Origin: Bacteroidales bacterium UBA1181
GTDB taxonomy: Bacteria; Bacteroidota; Bacteroidia; Bacteroidales; Paludibacteraceae
Direction: 5' to 3'
DNA length: 46,862 nt
NCBI GenBank assembly: GCA_002310215.1
Contig: DBYR01000027.1
Location: forward strand, 1-46,862
Shown here one piece after another: positions 24,785 through 33,626 of the stretch; position 1 is the first letter of the stretch; each line of letters begins with the position of its first letter. The notes under the pieces are model-generated. The model ran no database searches. It was not told the origin of the DNA and saw only the letters and a list, made by a program, of their open reading frames with translations. Position numbers and translations under genes: made by a program.

Positions 24785-26020
24785 TTAGCCAAAGAATGCG
24801 TAGGCGGTCAATATGGCTGCCACCACACCGCCGAGGTCCGCGATCAGACCTGCCGTCACCGCATAACGGGTCTTCTTGATACCCACAGAGCCAAAATACA
24901 TGGCGATGATGTAAAATGTGGTGTCCGCCGCGCCTTGGAATAGGCAGGTGAGACGTCCGACGAAGGAGTCCGCCCCATACGTCTTCATGGTCTCGACCAT
25001 CATGGCCTTCGCCCCACTGCCACTAAGTGGCTTCATCAAAGCCGTCGGCAAGGCATCCACGAAGCGCGTGTCATTGAAGAACATGGAGAAGAGGGAGGTC
25101 AGTCCGTGGCATATCAAATCCATGGCGCCAGAGGCCCTGAAAACGCCGATTCCGACCAACATTCCGACCAAGTAGGGGAGAATCTTAACCGAGGTGGCGA
25201 ATCCTTTTTTAGCACCATCTATGAACGCCTCATAGACATTGATCCGTTTCCATGCGCCCACACCCACAAAAATCATGATGACGAGGAACAACAAGAAGTT
25301 ACCCCCCACCTTGGAGAGACCGAACGCGCTCTGGCTATTCAGTTGGGAAAAGAGGAAAACGACACCCATGATAAAGACGGCGATGCCAAGGATCCATCCG
25401 ATGACCACCTTGTTCCATATATCCAGTTTCTGTCGCACACCCACATATAGGATGGCCGTGACCGTCGAGAAGAAGGTCGAGATCAGCAACGGGACAAATA
25501 TGTCCGTCGGGTTTGTCGCACCCATGATGGCGCGTTGGGCTAAGATTGTTATCGGTATAATCGTCAATCCGGAAGTGTTCAGCGCCAGGAACATGATTTG
25601 GGCGTTCGAGGCGACATCCTTCACCTTGTTGCAATCCTGCAAGCTCTCCATCGCTTTTAATCCGATTGGGGTGGCCGCGTTATCCAGTCCCAACATGTTG
25701 GCTGCGAAGTTCATCACTAACAAGCCATGGGCGGGATGGTCTTTCGGAATTTCAGGGAATAATTTCGAGAAGAAAGGACGGATTATTTTAGACAAAGCCC
25801 TCACCACGCCAGCCTTTTCGCCGATATTCATCAGTCCGAGCCACAAAATCATCACGCCACTCAGTGGCAAGGCGATCTTCATCACTGCGAACTCAGCCAT
25901 TTCAAACGTGCTGGAGACGATTCGCTCATACACCGCGAAGTCATGGTAAAAGATGGACTGGAACAATGCCACCAGCATCGCCACGATAAAGAAACCGACC
26001 CAAATATAATTTAATACCAC
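24785..26020 (-). CDS. Nucleoside-recognition (Gate) domain membrane protein, SpmA-SpmB fusion type
   Basis: A 411-residue membrane protein with two Gate domains: an SpmA-like first half (LGLMNIGEKAG, ANMLGLDNAATPIGLKAME) and an SpmB-like second half (ILPYLVGMLVGIGVFRASGAMDLI, PLSGSGAKAMMVETMKT). In Firmicutes SpmA and SpmB are separate spore-maturation proteins; fused forms occur widely in Bacteroidetes, where a transport role is presumed but the substrate is unknown. The start is a GTG at 26020, because no ATG is available nearby and the preceding gene stops 4 bases upstream. The 19-base gap to ybeY indicates cotranscription. Confidence 0.88.
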   Translation of the reverse strand: MVLNYIWVGFFIVAMLVALFQSIFYHDFAVYERIVSSTFEMAEFAVMKIALPLSGVMILWLGLMNIGEKAGVVRALSKIIRPFFSKLFPEIPKDHPAHGLLVMNFAANMLGLDNAATPIGLKAMESLQDCNKVKDVASNAQIMFLALNTSGLTIIPITILAQRAIMGATNPTDIFVPLLISTFFSTVTAILYVGVRQKLDIWNKVVIGWILGIAVFIMGVVFLFSQLNSQSAFGLSKVGGNFLLFLVIMIFVGVGAWKRINVYEAFIDGAKKGFATSVKILPYLVGMLVGIGVFRASGAMDLICHGLTSLFSMFFNDTRFVDALPTALMKPLSGSGAKAMMVETMKTYGADSFVGRLTCLFQGAADTTFYIIAMYFGSVGIKKTRYAVTAGLIADLGGVVAAILTAYAFFG

Positions 26021-26024
26021 AACG

Positions 26025-27002
26025 TTATAGATTTAAAAATGCGTCTTTCGTCGCACGTTCGACAATATCCAGTAGGCGAAGTGTTTGCGAATGGCTCCAC
26101 ACATCGCTCTCTATTTTACCTTCGTCAATGCACCGCATCACTTCAGCCGCTTCGTAGTTGTATCCATTTCCCTCCATTTCAACGGGGATTTCGGTCTCTG
26201 CCTCTTCCACATTACGTCTGAGCATGAGCTTGGTTGGTGTGTGGAACATACGGCAGAGTCTCAGCCTGCCAGCGTCACCTGTGATTTTCGCATCGGATTC
26301 CAAGTCGAATGCGAAGGAAGAGGTGAGTACGCTCATTCTCCCTTCTTTATGGGTCATGACAATGGATGTTGTCATGTCCACGCCGGTTGGGGCGGGGATG
26401 GAGGAGACATCCATGGAAAGTGGATCACCAAATAGGAAGAGCGCTAAGAAGATAGGGTATATGCCGATGTCAGCGATGGAGCCGCCGCCCAATTTAGGGT
26501 CAAATAGCCTGCTGTTCTCATTGTAAGTCGGGTGGATGCCGAACTCCGCCTGCAGCAGTTGCGGTTTGCCAATCACTCCTTGGCTCAGTAACTGCGCCGC
26601 GGTTGTCATGGAGGGGAGGAATCTGCTCCACAAGGCCTCCATGAGGAATAGGTTTTTTTCTCTGGCGACACGCATTACCGTCATGGCTTGGGAACACGTG
26701 AGTGCGAACGGTTTTTCGCATAGGACGTGCTTGCCCGCGTCCAACGCCATCATCGTATGGGTGTAGTGTAGGTTATTGGGCGTAGCCACATACACGATGT
26801 CCACTTGGGGGTCATTCAGCATCGCTTGGTAGGAGTCATAGTCTTTCTCGAATCCATATTCCGCCGCGAATCTCTTAGCTTTATCCCCATCGCGGGACGC
26901 TATGGCGTAGCATCGGGCGTTAGGCAATATTTTCAAACCTTTAGCAAAAGAGCCGGCGATATGTCCGGCTCCTATTATTCCCCATTTATATACTTTAGAC
27001 AT
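26025..27002 (-). CDS. Gfo/Idh/MocA family NAD(P)-dependent oxidoreductase
   Basis: A 325-residue protein with an N-terminal Rossmann fold (WGIIGAGHIAGSFAKGL near residue 7) and the family hallmark LCEKPFALT near residue 94. The C-terminal half has the expected open-sheet GFO_IDH_MocA_C pattern (KLGGGSIADIGIYPIFLAL). Members oxidise or reduce sugars, sugar nucleotides, inositols or dihydrodiols; the substrate cannot be read. Its ATG shares one base with the stop of the upstream Wzz-like gene, and its stop is 4 bases from the next gene, so expression is tightly coupled. Confidence 0.92.
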   Translation of the reverse strand: MSKVYKWGIIGAGHIAGSFAKGLKILPNARCYAIASRDGDKAKRFAAEYGFEKDYDSYQAMLNDPQVDIVYVATPNNLHYTHTMMALDAGKHVLCEKPFALTCSQAMTVMRVAREKNLFLMEALWSRFLPSMTTAAQLLSQGVIGKPQLLQAEFGIHPTYNENSRLFDPKLGGGSIADIGIYPIFLALFLFGDPLSMDVSSIPAPTGVDMTTSIVMTHKEGRMSVLTSSFAFDLESDAKITGDAGRLRLCRMFHTPTKLMLRRNVEEAETEIPVEMEGNGYNYEAAEVMRCIDEGKIESDVWSHSQTLRLLDIVERATKDAFLNL

Positions 27003-27964
27003 TAGACTTGTTTGTTTAAGTAATCGCTCATCCTTTGTTTAAACTTCCAACCGCCACAAAGGATTATACTGAAAAACAAACCCCATAAGATGTATTTTGG
27101 AAGTGTCTTTATTTTGCCATTGATCGGACGAGGGTCGAAGTTGAACTCGTTCTCGAAGACAAAACCTTGCGAGTAGAAATTGCGTTCCCACTCCAGTTCT
27201 TGTTTTACTTTGTTTAAGTCCAACAAATCGGAATGGAATAGTTTCATATCCCTTTCGTTTAATAAAATGGCTTTATCCATCGAGACGGAGATGTCCCTTT
27301 CTTTTTTGAAATACTCTTTTCTACGTAAGCTGTCCAACAAATTGATCTCGCGGTCAACGAACGCAATACGCTCGTCCAGTTGGTTTGTCCTTAACTCATT
27401 CTCCCGCTTCACTTGCTCGTTGTTGGTTAACAGGAACGACACCGCATTCGCCATTTTGTGGATTACGCTGGTGTCCTTACCTTCCACCCTTACCCTAAGT
27501 CTCCATGTGAGGACCGACATTGTTGTGTCGTTCGCGTTGAAATCTCCTTTGTAATCAATATAGTCCGGAGTCCCATTGTTTTGTATGTCGATGTAATAGA
27601 AACTCTCTATGTTGGTAATTGTCTTGGCGTCGTGAATTGGCAGATTTAATGCTGATGAGAGGCTCACAGAGTCGCAACTGATGCTCTGTAAATGCAGAGG
27701 GTCAAGGATGTCCTTTACAAAGTAGGAGGAGTAGGAGTTCAGTTTCAGGTCTGTCTCCGCTCTATAAATCTTCTCCTTGTTTAGGTAATAACCTAATATC
27801 CCGAATAACAGCATGCATGCGATGCACACGTATTTGTATTGGAAAATCAGTCTAAATACCAATCCGATAACTTTCAGCAAGAACATAAAACCCTTTGCGA
27901 TCGCGTTGCCGATGCTTTTTAATACATCCAACAGATCCAACTCCTGACTCTCTTTATTATCCAT
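27002..27964 (-). CDS. Wzz-like chain-length-determinant-type membrane protein
   Basis: A 320-residue protein with two membrane segments, near residues 30-58 and 292-310, and a long periplasmic region with coiled-coil-like charged stretches (about 170-250). This topology matches the polysaccharide co-polymerase (Wzz) family, and the segment EKIYRAETDLKLNSYSS after the first helix fits that fold. Such proteins set glycan chain length, but there are no glycan genes next to it; the nearest cluster is 13 kb away. The ATG at 27964 (MDNKESQELDL) is preferred over 27973. It shares one base with the oxidoreductase downstream. Confidence 0.68.
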   Translation of the reverse strand: MDNKESQELDLLDVLKSIGNAIAKGFMFLLKVIGLVFRLIFQYKYVCIACMLLFGILGYYLNKEKIYRAETDLKLNSYSSYFVKDILDPLHLQSISCDSVSLSSALNLPIHDAKTITNIESFYYIDIQNNGTPDYIDYKGDFNANDTTMSVLTWRLRVRVEGKDTSVIHKMANAVSFLLTNNEQVKRENELRTNQLDERIAFVDREINLLDSLRRKEYFKKERDISVSMDKAILLNERDMKLFHSDLLDLNKVKQELEWERNFYSQGFVFENEFNFDPRPINGKIKTLPKYILWGLFFSIILCGGWKFKQRMSDYLNKQV

Positions 27965-28012
27965 AATTAACATTCCATAAGTTAAACATCGCGTAAAGAT
28001 AACAATCTCCTT

Positions 28013-29395
28013 TTATTTTTTCAACCATTGTTGCGGATTAAGTAGACTTTTTTCTTTCCATACCTGAAAAAATAGAGTCGCCTTGTTTTTGTCGTCCGAA
28101 TCCTCATATATTTTGCCGATAGGTGCACCCTTCGCTACTTTTGCGCCACTCTTCACATATATGTCCGTTAAATTAGCGTATACTGTGAGGAAATTGCCGT
28201 GTCGGATGATGACCGCATTATTGTTTCCCGGCACGGAGAAACATTGTGAGACCGTGCCGTCATAGACCGCCGTCGCCTTCGAGCCTGGCGCCGCGGTGAT
28301 GTATACGCCTTTGTTGTTCACCGTCACGTCTTTCAATACGGGGTGCGGTTGTTTCCCGAAGCTGCCGGTGATGGTTCCTTTGACAGGCCAAGGCAACCGT
28401 CCTTGGTTTTTCTCGAATCCGCCCGCCACGGTGGTCTCCTCCCGGGTCATCGCATATCCTCCACTTGACGATGGTTGCGTTTTCTTGCGTTTCTTGGCGG
28501 CCTCCGCCTGTTGGGATATGATGTTTTGTATTTTCTGATTCAGGCGTTCGGAGGCGATTTGTTGCTTCTCTAATTCGTTTTTCAGTAACTTCTCCTGCGC
28601 TTTCAGTGAAACAAGTAGCTTGTCTTGTTTCTGTTTTTGGTATAGGGCGAACTCCTTCTCTTTTTCCTGTTTCGCCATCAGTGATTTGGTGGTGGATTTC
28701 AGGCGGTCCACCTTATCGCGCTTCACTTGTATGTCTTGTTTCGTCCTGCTCAACTCCGCGGATTGCTCTTTGCGGATGGTGGCTAAGTTGCTCAAGTAGA
28801 TGACACGGCGGTAGGCCTCCTGGAAGTTCTTGCTGGAGAGGATGTAGATAATGAAGTCGGACTGCGAGTTCTTTGTCATGAACGCATAGTAGATCATGTC
28901 AGACTGCTTCTTCTTCAGTTTGTCATATTCCACGGAGAGTTTGTCGATGCTAACATTCAACGAATCTATCTGCTCGGAATAGCGGTTCAGCTCGTCCGCC
29001 TGTTTTTTGATGATCTGATCGCGGTAGACGATATCCTCGTTCAACCGCTCCAACTCGCGCAAGGATTGCATGGTGTTCTTTCGGGTCTCGGACAGTTTCT
29101 TGTCGGTGTTCTGCATCTGCTTTTTCAGCTTGTCCTGCTTGTTCTTCAGCGCATTGATGTCTTCTTTTTTCCTTGCGTTTTGGCTGGCTGTTGGTTTCTG
29201 TGCCGCCGTGTTCTTCTTTGTTGTTGTTTTTTTTGCCGCCGCGGAGTTTTTGGATCCCGTGTTCGTGCTCTTCCCGGCGGTTGTTCTTTGCGCCGGTTTC
29301 TTCGCTTGGGCCCAAAGGTCACCGCCCTCATCGATGTTTGCCAAACAACCGACGATCAATGTCATCATGATTATGAGGAACCTTTTAATGCACAT
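28013..29395 (-). CDS. envC: EnvC-like murein hydrolase activator (coiled coil plus degenerate LytM/M23 domain)
   Basis: A 460-residue exported protein with signal peptide (MCIKRFLIIMMTLIVGCLA) and a low-complexity Lys/Thr/Ala region (about 33-72). Two coiled-coil stretches follow (about 80-170 and 210-300), then a C-terminal LytM/M23 domain (about 335-460). The LytM metal ligands are mostly gone: the usual H-x-G-x-D is NNKGVYI, YAHL is YANL, and the final HxH is LFFQV. Thus it should not cleave peptidoglycan itself, like E. coli EnvC, which activates amidases at the division site. It is separated by 3 bases from the DUF4292 gene. Confidence 0.88.
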   Translation of the reverse strand: MCIKRFLIIMMTLIVGCLANIDEGGDLWAQAKKPAQRTTAGKSTNTGSKNSAAAKKTTTKKNTAAQKPTASQNARKKEDINALKNKQDKLKKQMQNTDKKLSETRKNTMQSLRELERLNEDIVYRDQIIKKQADELNRYSEQIDSLNVSIDKLSVEYDKLKKKQSDMIYYAFMTKNSQSDFIIYILSSKNFQEAYRRVIYLSNLATIRKEQSAELSRTKQDIQVKRDKVDRLKSTTKSLMAKQEKEKEFALYQKQKQDKLLVSLKAQEKLLKNELEKQQIASERLNQKIQNIISQQAEAAKKRKKTQPSSSGGYAMTREETTVAGGFEKNQGRLPWPVKGTITGSFGKQPHPVLKDVTVNNKGVYITAAPGSKATAVYDGTVSQCFSVPGNNNAVIIRHGNFLTVYANLTDIYVKSGAKVAKGAPIGKIYEDSDDKNKATLFFQVWKEKSLLNPQQWLKK

Positions 29396-29398
29396 TTC

Positions 29399-30202
29399 CT
29401 AACGATTATAATTTAAAACGCTCAGCAACTCTTCGACAGGGACTTTTTCGTATCCCTTCGGTATGGGGTTGGAGAAGCTATATTCTTTGTTCAGTTCTAT
29501 TCTTTTGTAATAGAGGGTTATCTCCTGTCGCGTGTGTGATGAGGAGAATCCTTCGCTCGTTGAGGCTTTCGACATCGACAGATTCACCTTCATCGGGAAC
29601 ATATACCCGGTTTCCAATGCTTCATATTGACTATACTCCCACCGCAATGTGCCGTGGACTGAGGATAGTGTCGCGTTGTTCACACGGTAATGCTCGTCTG
29701 TCGTAAATTCCTGGCTGAATCGGCTTTTCGGGTTGCTATACTGAAACAGCAACAGAGAGGCGATCTTCGAAACGGAGAAGTCGGAGAGCCTTGTCACTCC
29801 GTTTCCCAATAAGAATATTTGTCCGGATAACATCGCTTGCAGTTTGTCGACGCCTAATAATTCTCCATAATCGGGGATTTCCCTAATGCCGAACTGGGAG
29901 TATCGTTTGTTCATCCTGTCGATAAGTGTGACATCCTTATCTGAGACGAATATGCGGGCCACCTCGATGCCGGCGAACGGTTGTACGGAGATGAAGAGGA
30001 AACTATCTTTTTTCATGCGGAGTGTGGCGTTCAAGTTCATGTTCCCCGCGGATAAACTGATCTTGGCGCCGAGGGTCTCGTAGGTGAACGCGGATGGTTG
30101 GTCGGCTCCACTTTCCCCTGATGCTCCCCTCCTTGAGGAACTGCAGGAAAAAAGGACCATTAGGGCCACACCTAATAACGCTATCGTCACTTTACTCGAC
30201 AT
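29399..30202 (-). CDS. DUF4292 lipoprotein
   Basis: A 267-residue lipoprotein (lipobox LFSC, Cys20; a Ser/Arg-rich start follows). The body is strand-rich, with the segments ISLSAGNMNLNATLRMKKDS and GIEVARIFVSDKDVTLIDR typical of DUF4292, whose fold recalls LolA/LolB-type lipoprotein carriers. A part in envelope lipid or lipoprotein handling is therefore plausible but unproven. It overlaps the end of the TPR gene by 11 bases and is followed by envC, the standard Bacteroidales order. Confidence 0.88.
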   Translation of the reverse strand: MSSKVTIALLGVALMVLFSCSSSRRGASGESGADQPSAFTYETLGAKISLSAGNMNLNATLRMKKDSFLFISVQPFAGIEVARIFVSDKDVTLIDRMNKRYSQFGIREIPDYGELLGVDKLQAMLSGQIFLLGNGVTRLSDFSVSKIASLLLFQYSNPKSRFSQEFTTDEHYRVNNATLSSVHGTLRWEYSQYEALETGYMFPMKVNLSMSKASTSEGFSSSHTRQEITLYYKRIELNKEYSFSNPIPKGYEKVPVEELLSVLNYNR

Positions 30203-31919
30203 ATTCTCCTGTTTCAGCTTTATGTTTCAGATTATTGTAATTGTTATAGTTTTGCAACTCTTTGTTTTTATCCCTCATGAACATTGCCTCTTGCCAATAT
30301 TTCTGGCAATCCGCCGCTGGTGTGCCGGCTTTGTACATGATGTCACCGTAGTGCTCCAGCAATTCAGGGTCTTCCTTCCCCCCGTTCATATAGGCTTGTT
30401 CTATGTATACTTTGGCGATGTTATACTCCCCTTTCTTGAAACATATCCATGCATAGGTGTCCAGAAAAACAGGACTTTTGGGGTTTGCCTTCAACGTTTG
30501 GAGGCTCATCCTTTCCGCTTTGTCAAGGTTGCGGTTTTGAACGCTTAGGTAATAGGCATAATTGTTGAGCACCATCACATTATTAGGGGCATAGGCTAAA
30601 GAGGAGTCCATCATGGCAAAGCAGGAATCCACCTGGTTTCGCTGCATCAGCACATCGGCTGATTTCGCGAATAGTTCCGCCGCCAACGAATAGTCTTCGT
30701 CTTCAATGGCGAAACGGATCGCCTTCTTCCACATGGCGAGGGCTTCCGCATTCTCTTTCATCATGAGGTGTGCCATGCCGCGTACATCCAGAAGGCTGGC
30801 GCTTTCGGGAAATTGATCGATGGCCTCCTGCGCGGCGTTTACGAAATGGACCGTGTCGTTTTTCCCCACGTAGTATTTTATCAGAAGCATCCATGCCTCT
30901 TCGTGTTTCGGATTGACCTTTAATGCCTTTCTGATGTATGAGATACCCGTCGTGTCGCCTCTGTTCAGCAAAACTGTCGAATAGATGAGGCTCGGATACT
31001 CTTCGCTCGGGTATTGTTTTATCGCATTGAGGTAGTAGGAGTCGTCGACCGTCAGTGCGCTGTCCTCCGCGATGCGGGTGAGCAGCCCTTGCTTTAGGAC
31101 ATAATCCGCTTTAGGGTCTTGTAAAACGGAAAGCAGTTTGACCATTCCTTCTTTGTTCCGTCCCACTTCCATCAGGAAATAGCCATATTGGATGGTTAGT
31201 GTAGGGTCTCCCGGGAATTTCTTCAATCCATCCAAGTAGCATTGCTCGCCCAGTTTCTCCTTGCCGATGGCGAGGTACAGGTCTCCCTTCAGGGCGATGT
31301 ATTTGGTCTCCTTCGGTGCGGATTTTATCAGTTTGTCCATCTCGGCGAATGCCTTCTTCTCTTTTTTCAGTTTTAGATATAGTTTGAATTTCTGCTGTGA
31401 AATCGTCTCGTTGACACCCTCCTCTTCCTCAAATGCATCCCATGCGCCTATCGCTTTCTCATGTTCGTTCATCGTCGAATAGATGTTGGCGAGGTAGTAG
31501 TAGTAAATGTTTTTCCGCTTATGGTCCTCTTTCACGAGCTCCTCGTATAGCTTGGCCGCCTCGCGTAGCTCATAGACGTTCACCAGATAATTGGCCAGAC
31601 TGATTTTATAGTCGATGTTGTGGGGCTCCAATTCTGTGGCTTTCCGCATCTGGTCGATCGCGGCCGCAGTGTAGTTGTTGTTCATGTTGATGTCCGCTAA
31701 GACTGCGAACACCTCGCTGTTGTTGTTGTCCAGCGAATTGCAGCGATAGAGGTTGTCGACCGCTGCACTGATGTCTCCCGCCTGCCTTTGCTTCAGGGCT
31801 TCCAGGAAGTAGTACTGCAGTTTCATCCTCTTCTGGGCGTCACTATCCACCGCCATGACGGAGGAAAAACCCCATAAGGATAAAATAACTATGGATAATA
31901 TTTTTGTCAGCCTAATCAT
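30192..31919 (-). CDS. Exported tetratricopeptide repeat protein
   Basis: A 575-residue protein starting at the ATG at 31919 (MIRLTKILSIVIL, signal peptide ending SVMA); the longer frame to 32024 runs back through dut. From residue about 40 to the end it consists of helix pairs with TPR features such as AVLADINMNNNYTAAAIDQM, YYLANIYSTMNEHEKAIGAW and DTYAWICFKKGEYNIAKVYIEQA, probably 10-14 repeats. It is likely a periplasmic scaffold for an envelope complex. It overlaps dut by 4 bases (ATGA) and the DUF4292 gene by 11 bases. Confidence 0.9.
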   Translation of the reverse strand: MIRLTKILSIVILSLWGFSSVMAVDSDAQKRMKLQYYFLEALKQRQAGDISAAVDNLYRCNSLDNNNSEVFAVLADINMNNNYTAAAIDQMRKATELEPHNIDYKISLANYLVNVYELREAAKLYEELVKEDHKRKNIYYYYLANIYSTMNEHEKAIGAWDAFEEEEGVNETISQQKFKLYLKLKKEKKAFAEMDKLIKSAPKETKYIALKGDLYLAIGKEKLGEQCYLDGLKKFPGDPTLTIQYGYFLMEVGRNKEGMVKLLSVLQDPKADYVLKQGLLTRIAEDSALTVDDSYYLNAIKQYPSEEYPSLIYSTVLLNRGDTTGISYIRKALKVNPKHEEAWMLLIKYYVGKNDTVHFVNAAQEAIDQFPESASLLDVRGMAHLMMKENAEALAMWKKAIRFAIEDEDYSLAAELFAKSADVLMQRNQVDSCFAMMDSSLAYAPNNVMVLNNYAYYLSVQNRNLDKAERMSLQTLKANPKSPVFLDTYAWICFKKGEYNIAKVYIEQAYMNGGKEDPELLEHYGDIMYKAGTPAADCQKYWQEAMFMRDKNKELQNYNNYNNLKHKAETGEYVE

Positions 31920-32350
31920 TTCACACCAGTATGACCGAACCCGCCGGCGCCACGTTCCGTCTCGTCCAGCGTCTCGACCTCCTTCCACTCCACATGCTCG
32001 TGCTTCGCGATCACCATTTGGCAAACCCTTTCGCCATCCTCGATGATGAAAGGTTCAGGAGAGAGGTTGACCAAGATGACCTTGATCTCGCCCCTATAGT
32101 CGGCGTCGATCGTGCCGGGTGTGTTCAACACTGTGAGACCATGCTTGGCGGCCAACCCGCTACGTGGGCGGATCTGCGCCTCATAACCCTCCGGCAAGGC
32201 GATGAATATGCCAGTAGGCACCATCACACGCTCCAAGGAGCCAATCTTTATCGGTTCGTCGATGTTCGCGCGCAAATCCATGCCCGCGGACAATGGCGTG
32301 GCATATTGTGGCATCGCGTGCTTCGACTTGTTTATTATCTTTACTTCCAT
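31916..32350 (-). CDS. dut: Deoxyuridine 5'-triphosphate nucleotidohydrolase
   Basis: A 144-residue trimeric-type dUTPase with all five motifs: AGMDLRAN, RPRSGLAAKHG, NTPGTIDADYRGEI, GERVCQMVI and ERGAGGFGHTG. It hydrolyses dUTP to dUMP and pyrophosphate, keeping uracil out of DNA and feeding thymidylate synthesis. It is the first gene of the eight-gene minus-strand run, with a -7 element just upstream. Confidence 0.97.
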   Translation of the reverse strand: MEVKIINKSKHAMPQYATPLSAGMDLRANIDEPIKIGSLERVMVPTGIFIALPEGYEAQIRPRSGLAAKHGLTVLNTPGTIDADYRGEIKVILVNLSPEPFIIEDGERVCQMVIAKHEHVEWKEVETLDETERGAGGFGHTGVK

Positions 32351-32372
32351 TGGTTTAAGAATGTTTTAGATG

Positions 32373-32380
32373 CAAAAATA
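32373..32380 (-). promoter_or_regulatory. -7 element (TATTTTTG) for the dut operon
   Basis: A perfect TAnnTTTG on the minus strand lies 22 bases before the dut ATG. No clear TTTG is seen at the -33 position. Confidence 0.45.
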
Positions 32381-32476
32381 ATAATATTTTTTCGATTACG
32401 GAGAGCGATTCCGCACCGACTTTATAGGCTAAAATTTAAAACTTATAAAAAAACACACTTTCCAGTTTCTTTTTTT

Positions 32477-32484
32477 TACCTTTG
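32477..32484 (+). promoter_or_regulatory. -7 element (TACCTTTG) for pta-ackA
   Basis: A perfect TAnnTTTG lies 48 bases before the pta ATG. The -33 region is T-rich but lacks a correctly spaced TTTG. Confidence 0.5.
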
Positions 32485-32532
32485 TGGATTATAACCGCTG
32501 AAAAAAATTTTAACATAACATTTATATAGAAA

Positions 32533-33549
32533 ATGGAATTGATTGAAAGTGTTATCAAAAGGGCTCAGGCTAACCCACAGCGCATCGTCCTCGCGGAAGG
32601 AACTGAGGAGAGAACGTTGAAAGCCGCCGACCAAATTATCGCACAAGGCATCGCCAAGATCACCCTCTTAGGCAACAAACAAGAGATCGAGGGATTGGCT
32701 GCCCAGTTTGGTTTGAAAAACATCTCTAAGGCTACGATCATCGATCCGGCCAACAATCCTAATAGCAAGACGTACTCTGACCTCCTCTTCAAGCTTCGCC
32801 AGAAGAAGGGTATGACCGAGGAGCAAGCCATCGAAAAGGTGAAAGATCCTTTGTACTTGGCATGTTTGATGATCAAGAACGGCGACGCCGACGGTGAGGT
32901 GGCCGGCGCAAGGAACTTCACGGGTGATGTGCTTCGCCCTGCTTTCCAAATCGTTAAGACACGTCCGGGCATCGGCGTGGTTTCAGGATGCTTCATCATG
33001 ATCTTCAAGGATAAATCAATCGGTTACAATGGATTGATGTTGTTCGCTGACTGCGCCGCAACACCTAACCCAGACGCTGACCAACTGGCTCAAATCGCTG
33101 TATGCAGCGGCCAGACGGCTAAGAACATCTATGGTTTCGAGGACCCTCGCGTGGCGATCCTCTCCTTCTCTACCAAGGGTAGCGCTAAGCACGAGATGGT
33201 GGACAAGGTGATCGAGGCTACCGAGAAGGCTAAGGCTATGGCTCCTGACATGAAGATCGACGGTGAGTTGCAGGCGGATGCCGCCATCGTTCCTTCCGTA
33301 GCGAAGAGCAAGGCGCCTAACAGCGAGGTGGCTGGTACGGCTAACGTATTGGTATTCCCTGAGCTGGAGGCTGGTAACATCGGTTACAAGTTGGTACAAC
33401 GCTTGGCTGGCGCAGAGGCGATCGGTCCGTTGTTGCAAGGCTTGGCCGCTCCGATCAACGACCTCTCCCGCGGTTGCTCCGTGGACGATATCGTGAAGAT
33501 GGTGGCCATCACGGTGAACCAAGCTATCGAGGCTAAGAACAATAATTAA
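32533..33549 (+). CDS. pta: Phosphate acetyltransferase
   Basis: A 338-residue short-form Pta without the N-terminal regulatory (DRTGG) extension of enterobacterial enzymes. Family marks are RIVLAEGTEERTLKAADQI near residue 17, VAGARNFTGDVLRPAFQI near 122, PNPDADQLAQIA near 175 and NVLVFPELEAGNIGYKL near 270. It converts acetyl-CoA and phosphate to acetyl phosphate and CoA. With ackA 77 bases downstream it forms the acetate-producing, ATP-yielding branch of fermentation. Codon use is strongly biased, consistent with high expression. Confidence 0.97.
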   Translation: MELIESVIKRAQANPQRIVLAEGTEERTLKAADQIIAQGIAKITLLGNKQEIEGLAAQFGLKNISKATIIDPANNPNSKTYSDLLFKLRQKKGMTEEQAIEKVKDPLYLACLMIKNGDADGEVAGARNFTGDVLRPAFQIVKTRPGIGVVSGCFIMIFKDKSIGYNGLMLFADCAATPNPDADQLAQIAVCSGQTAKNIYGFEDPRVAILSFSTKGSAKHEMVDKVIEATEKAKAMAPDMKIDGELQADAAIVPSVAKSKAPNSEVAGTANVLVFPELEAGNIGYKLVQRLAGAEAIGPLLQGLAAPINDLSRGCSVDDIVKMVAITVNQAIEAKNNN

Positions 33550-33564
33550 TCACGAGTAATAGAA

Positions 33565-33600
33565 GACCACCCATGCCTCCTCCAAGGGGTATGGATGGTC
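33565..33600 (+). promoter_or_regulatory. Hairpin between pta and ackA
   Basis: A 13-bp stem (33565-33577 with 33588-33600) with one mismatch and one G-T pair closes a 10-base loop. Only a weak T-rich stretch follows. It could stabilise the pta message or attenuate transcription into ackA. Confidence 0.5.
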
Positions 33601-33626
33601 ATTTCTAATAGATTGCAAGAAGTAAA

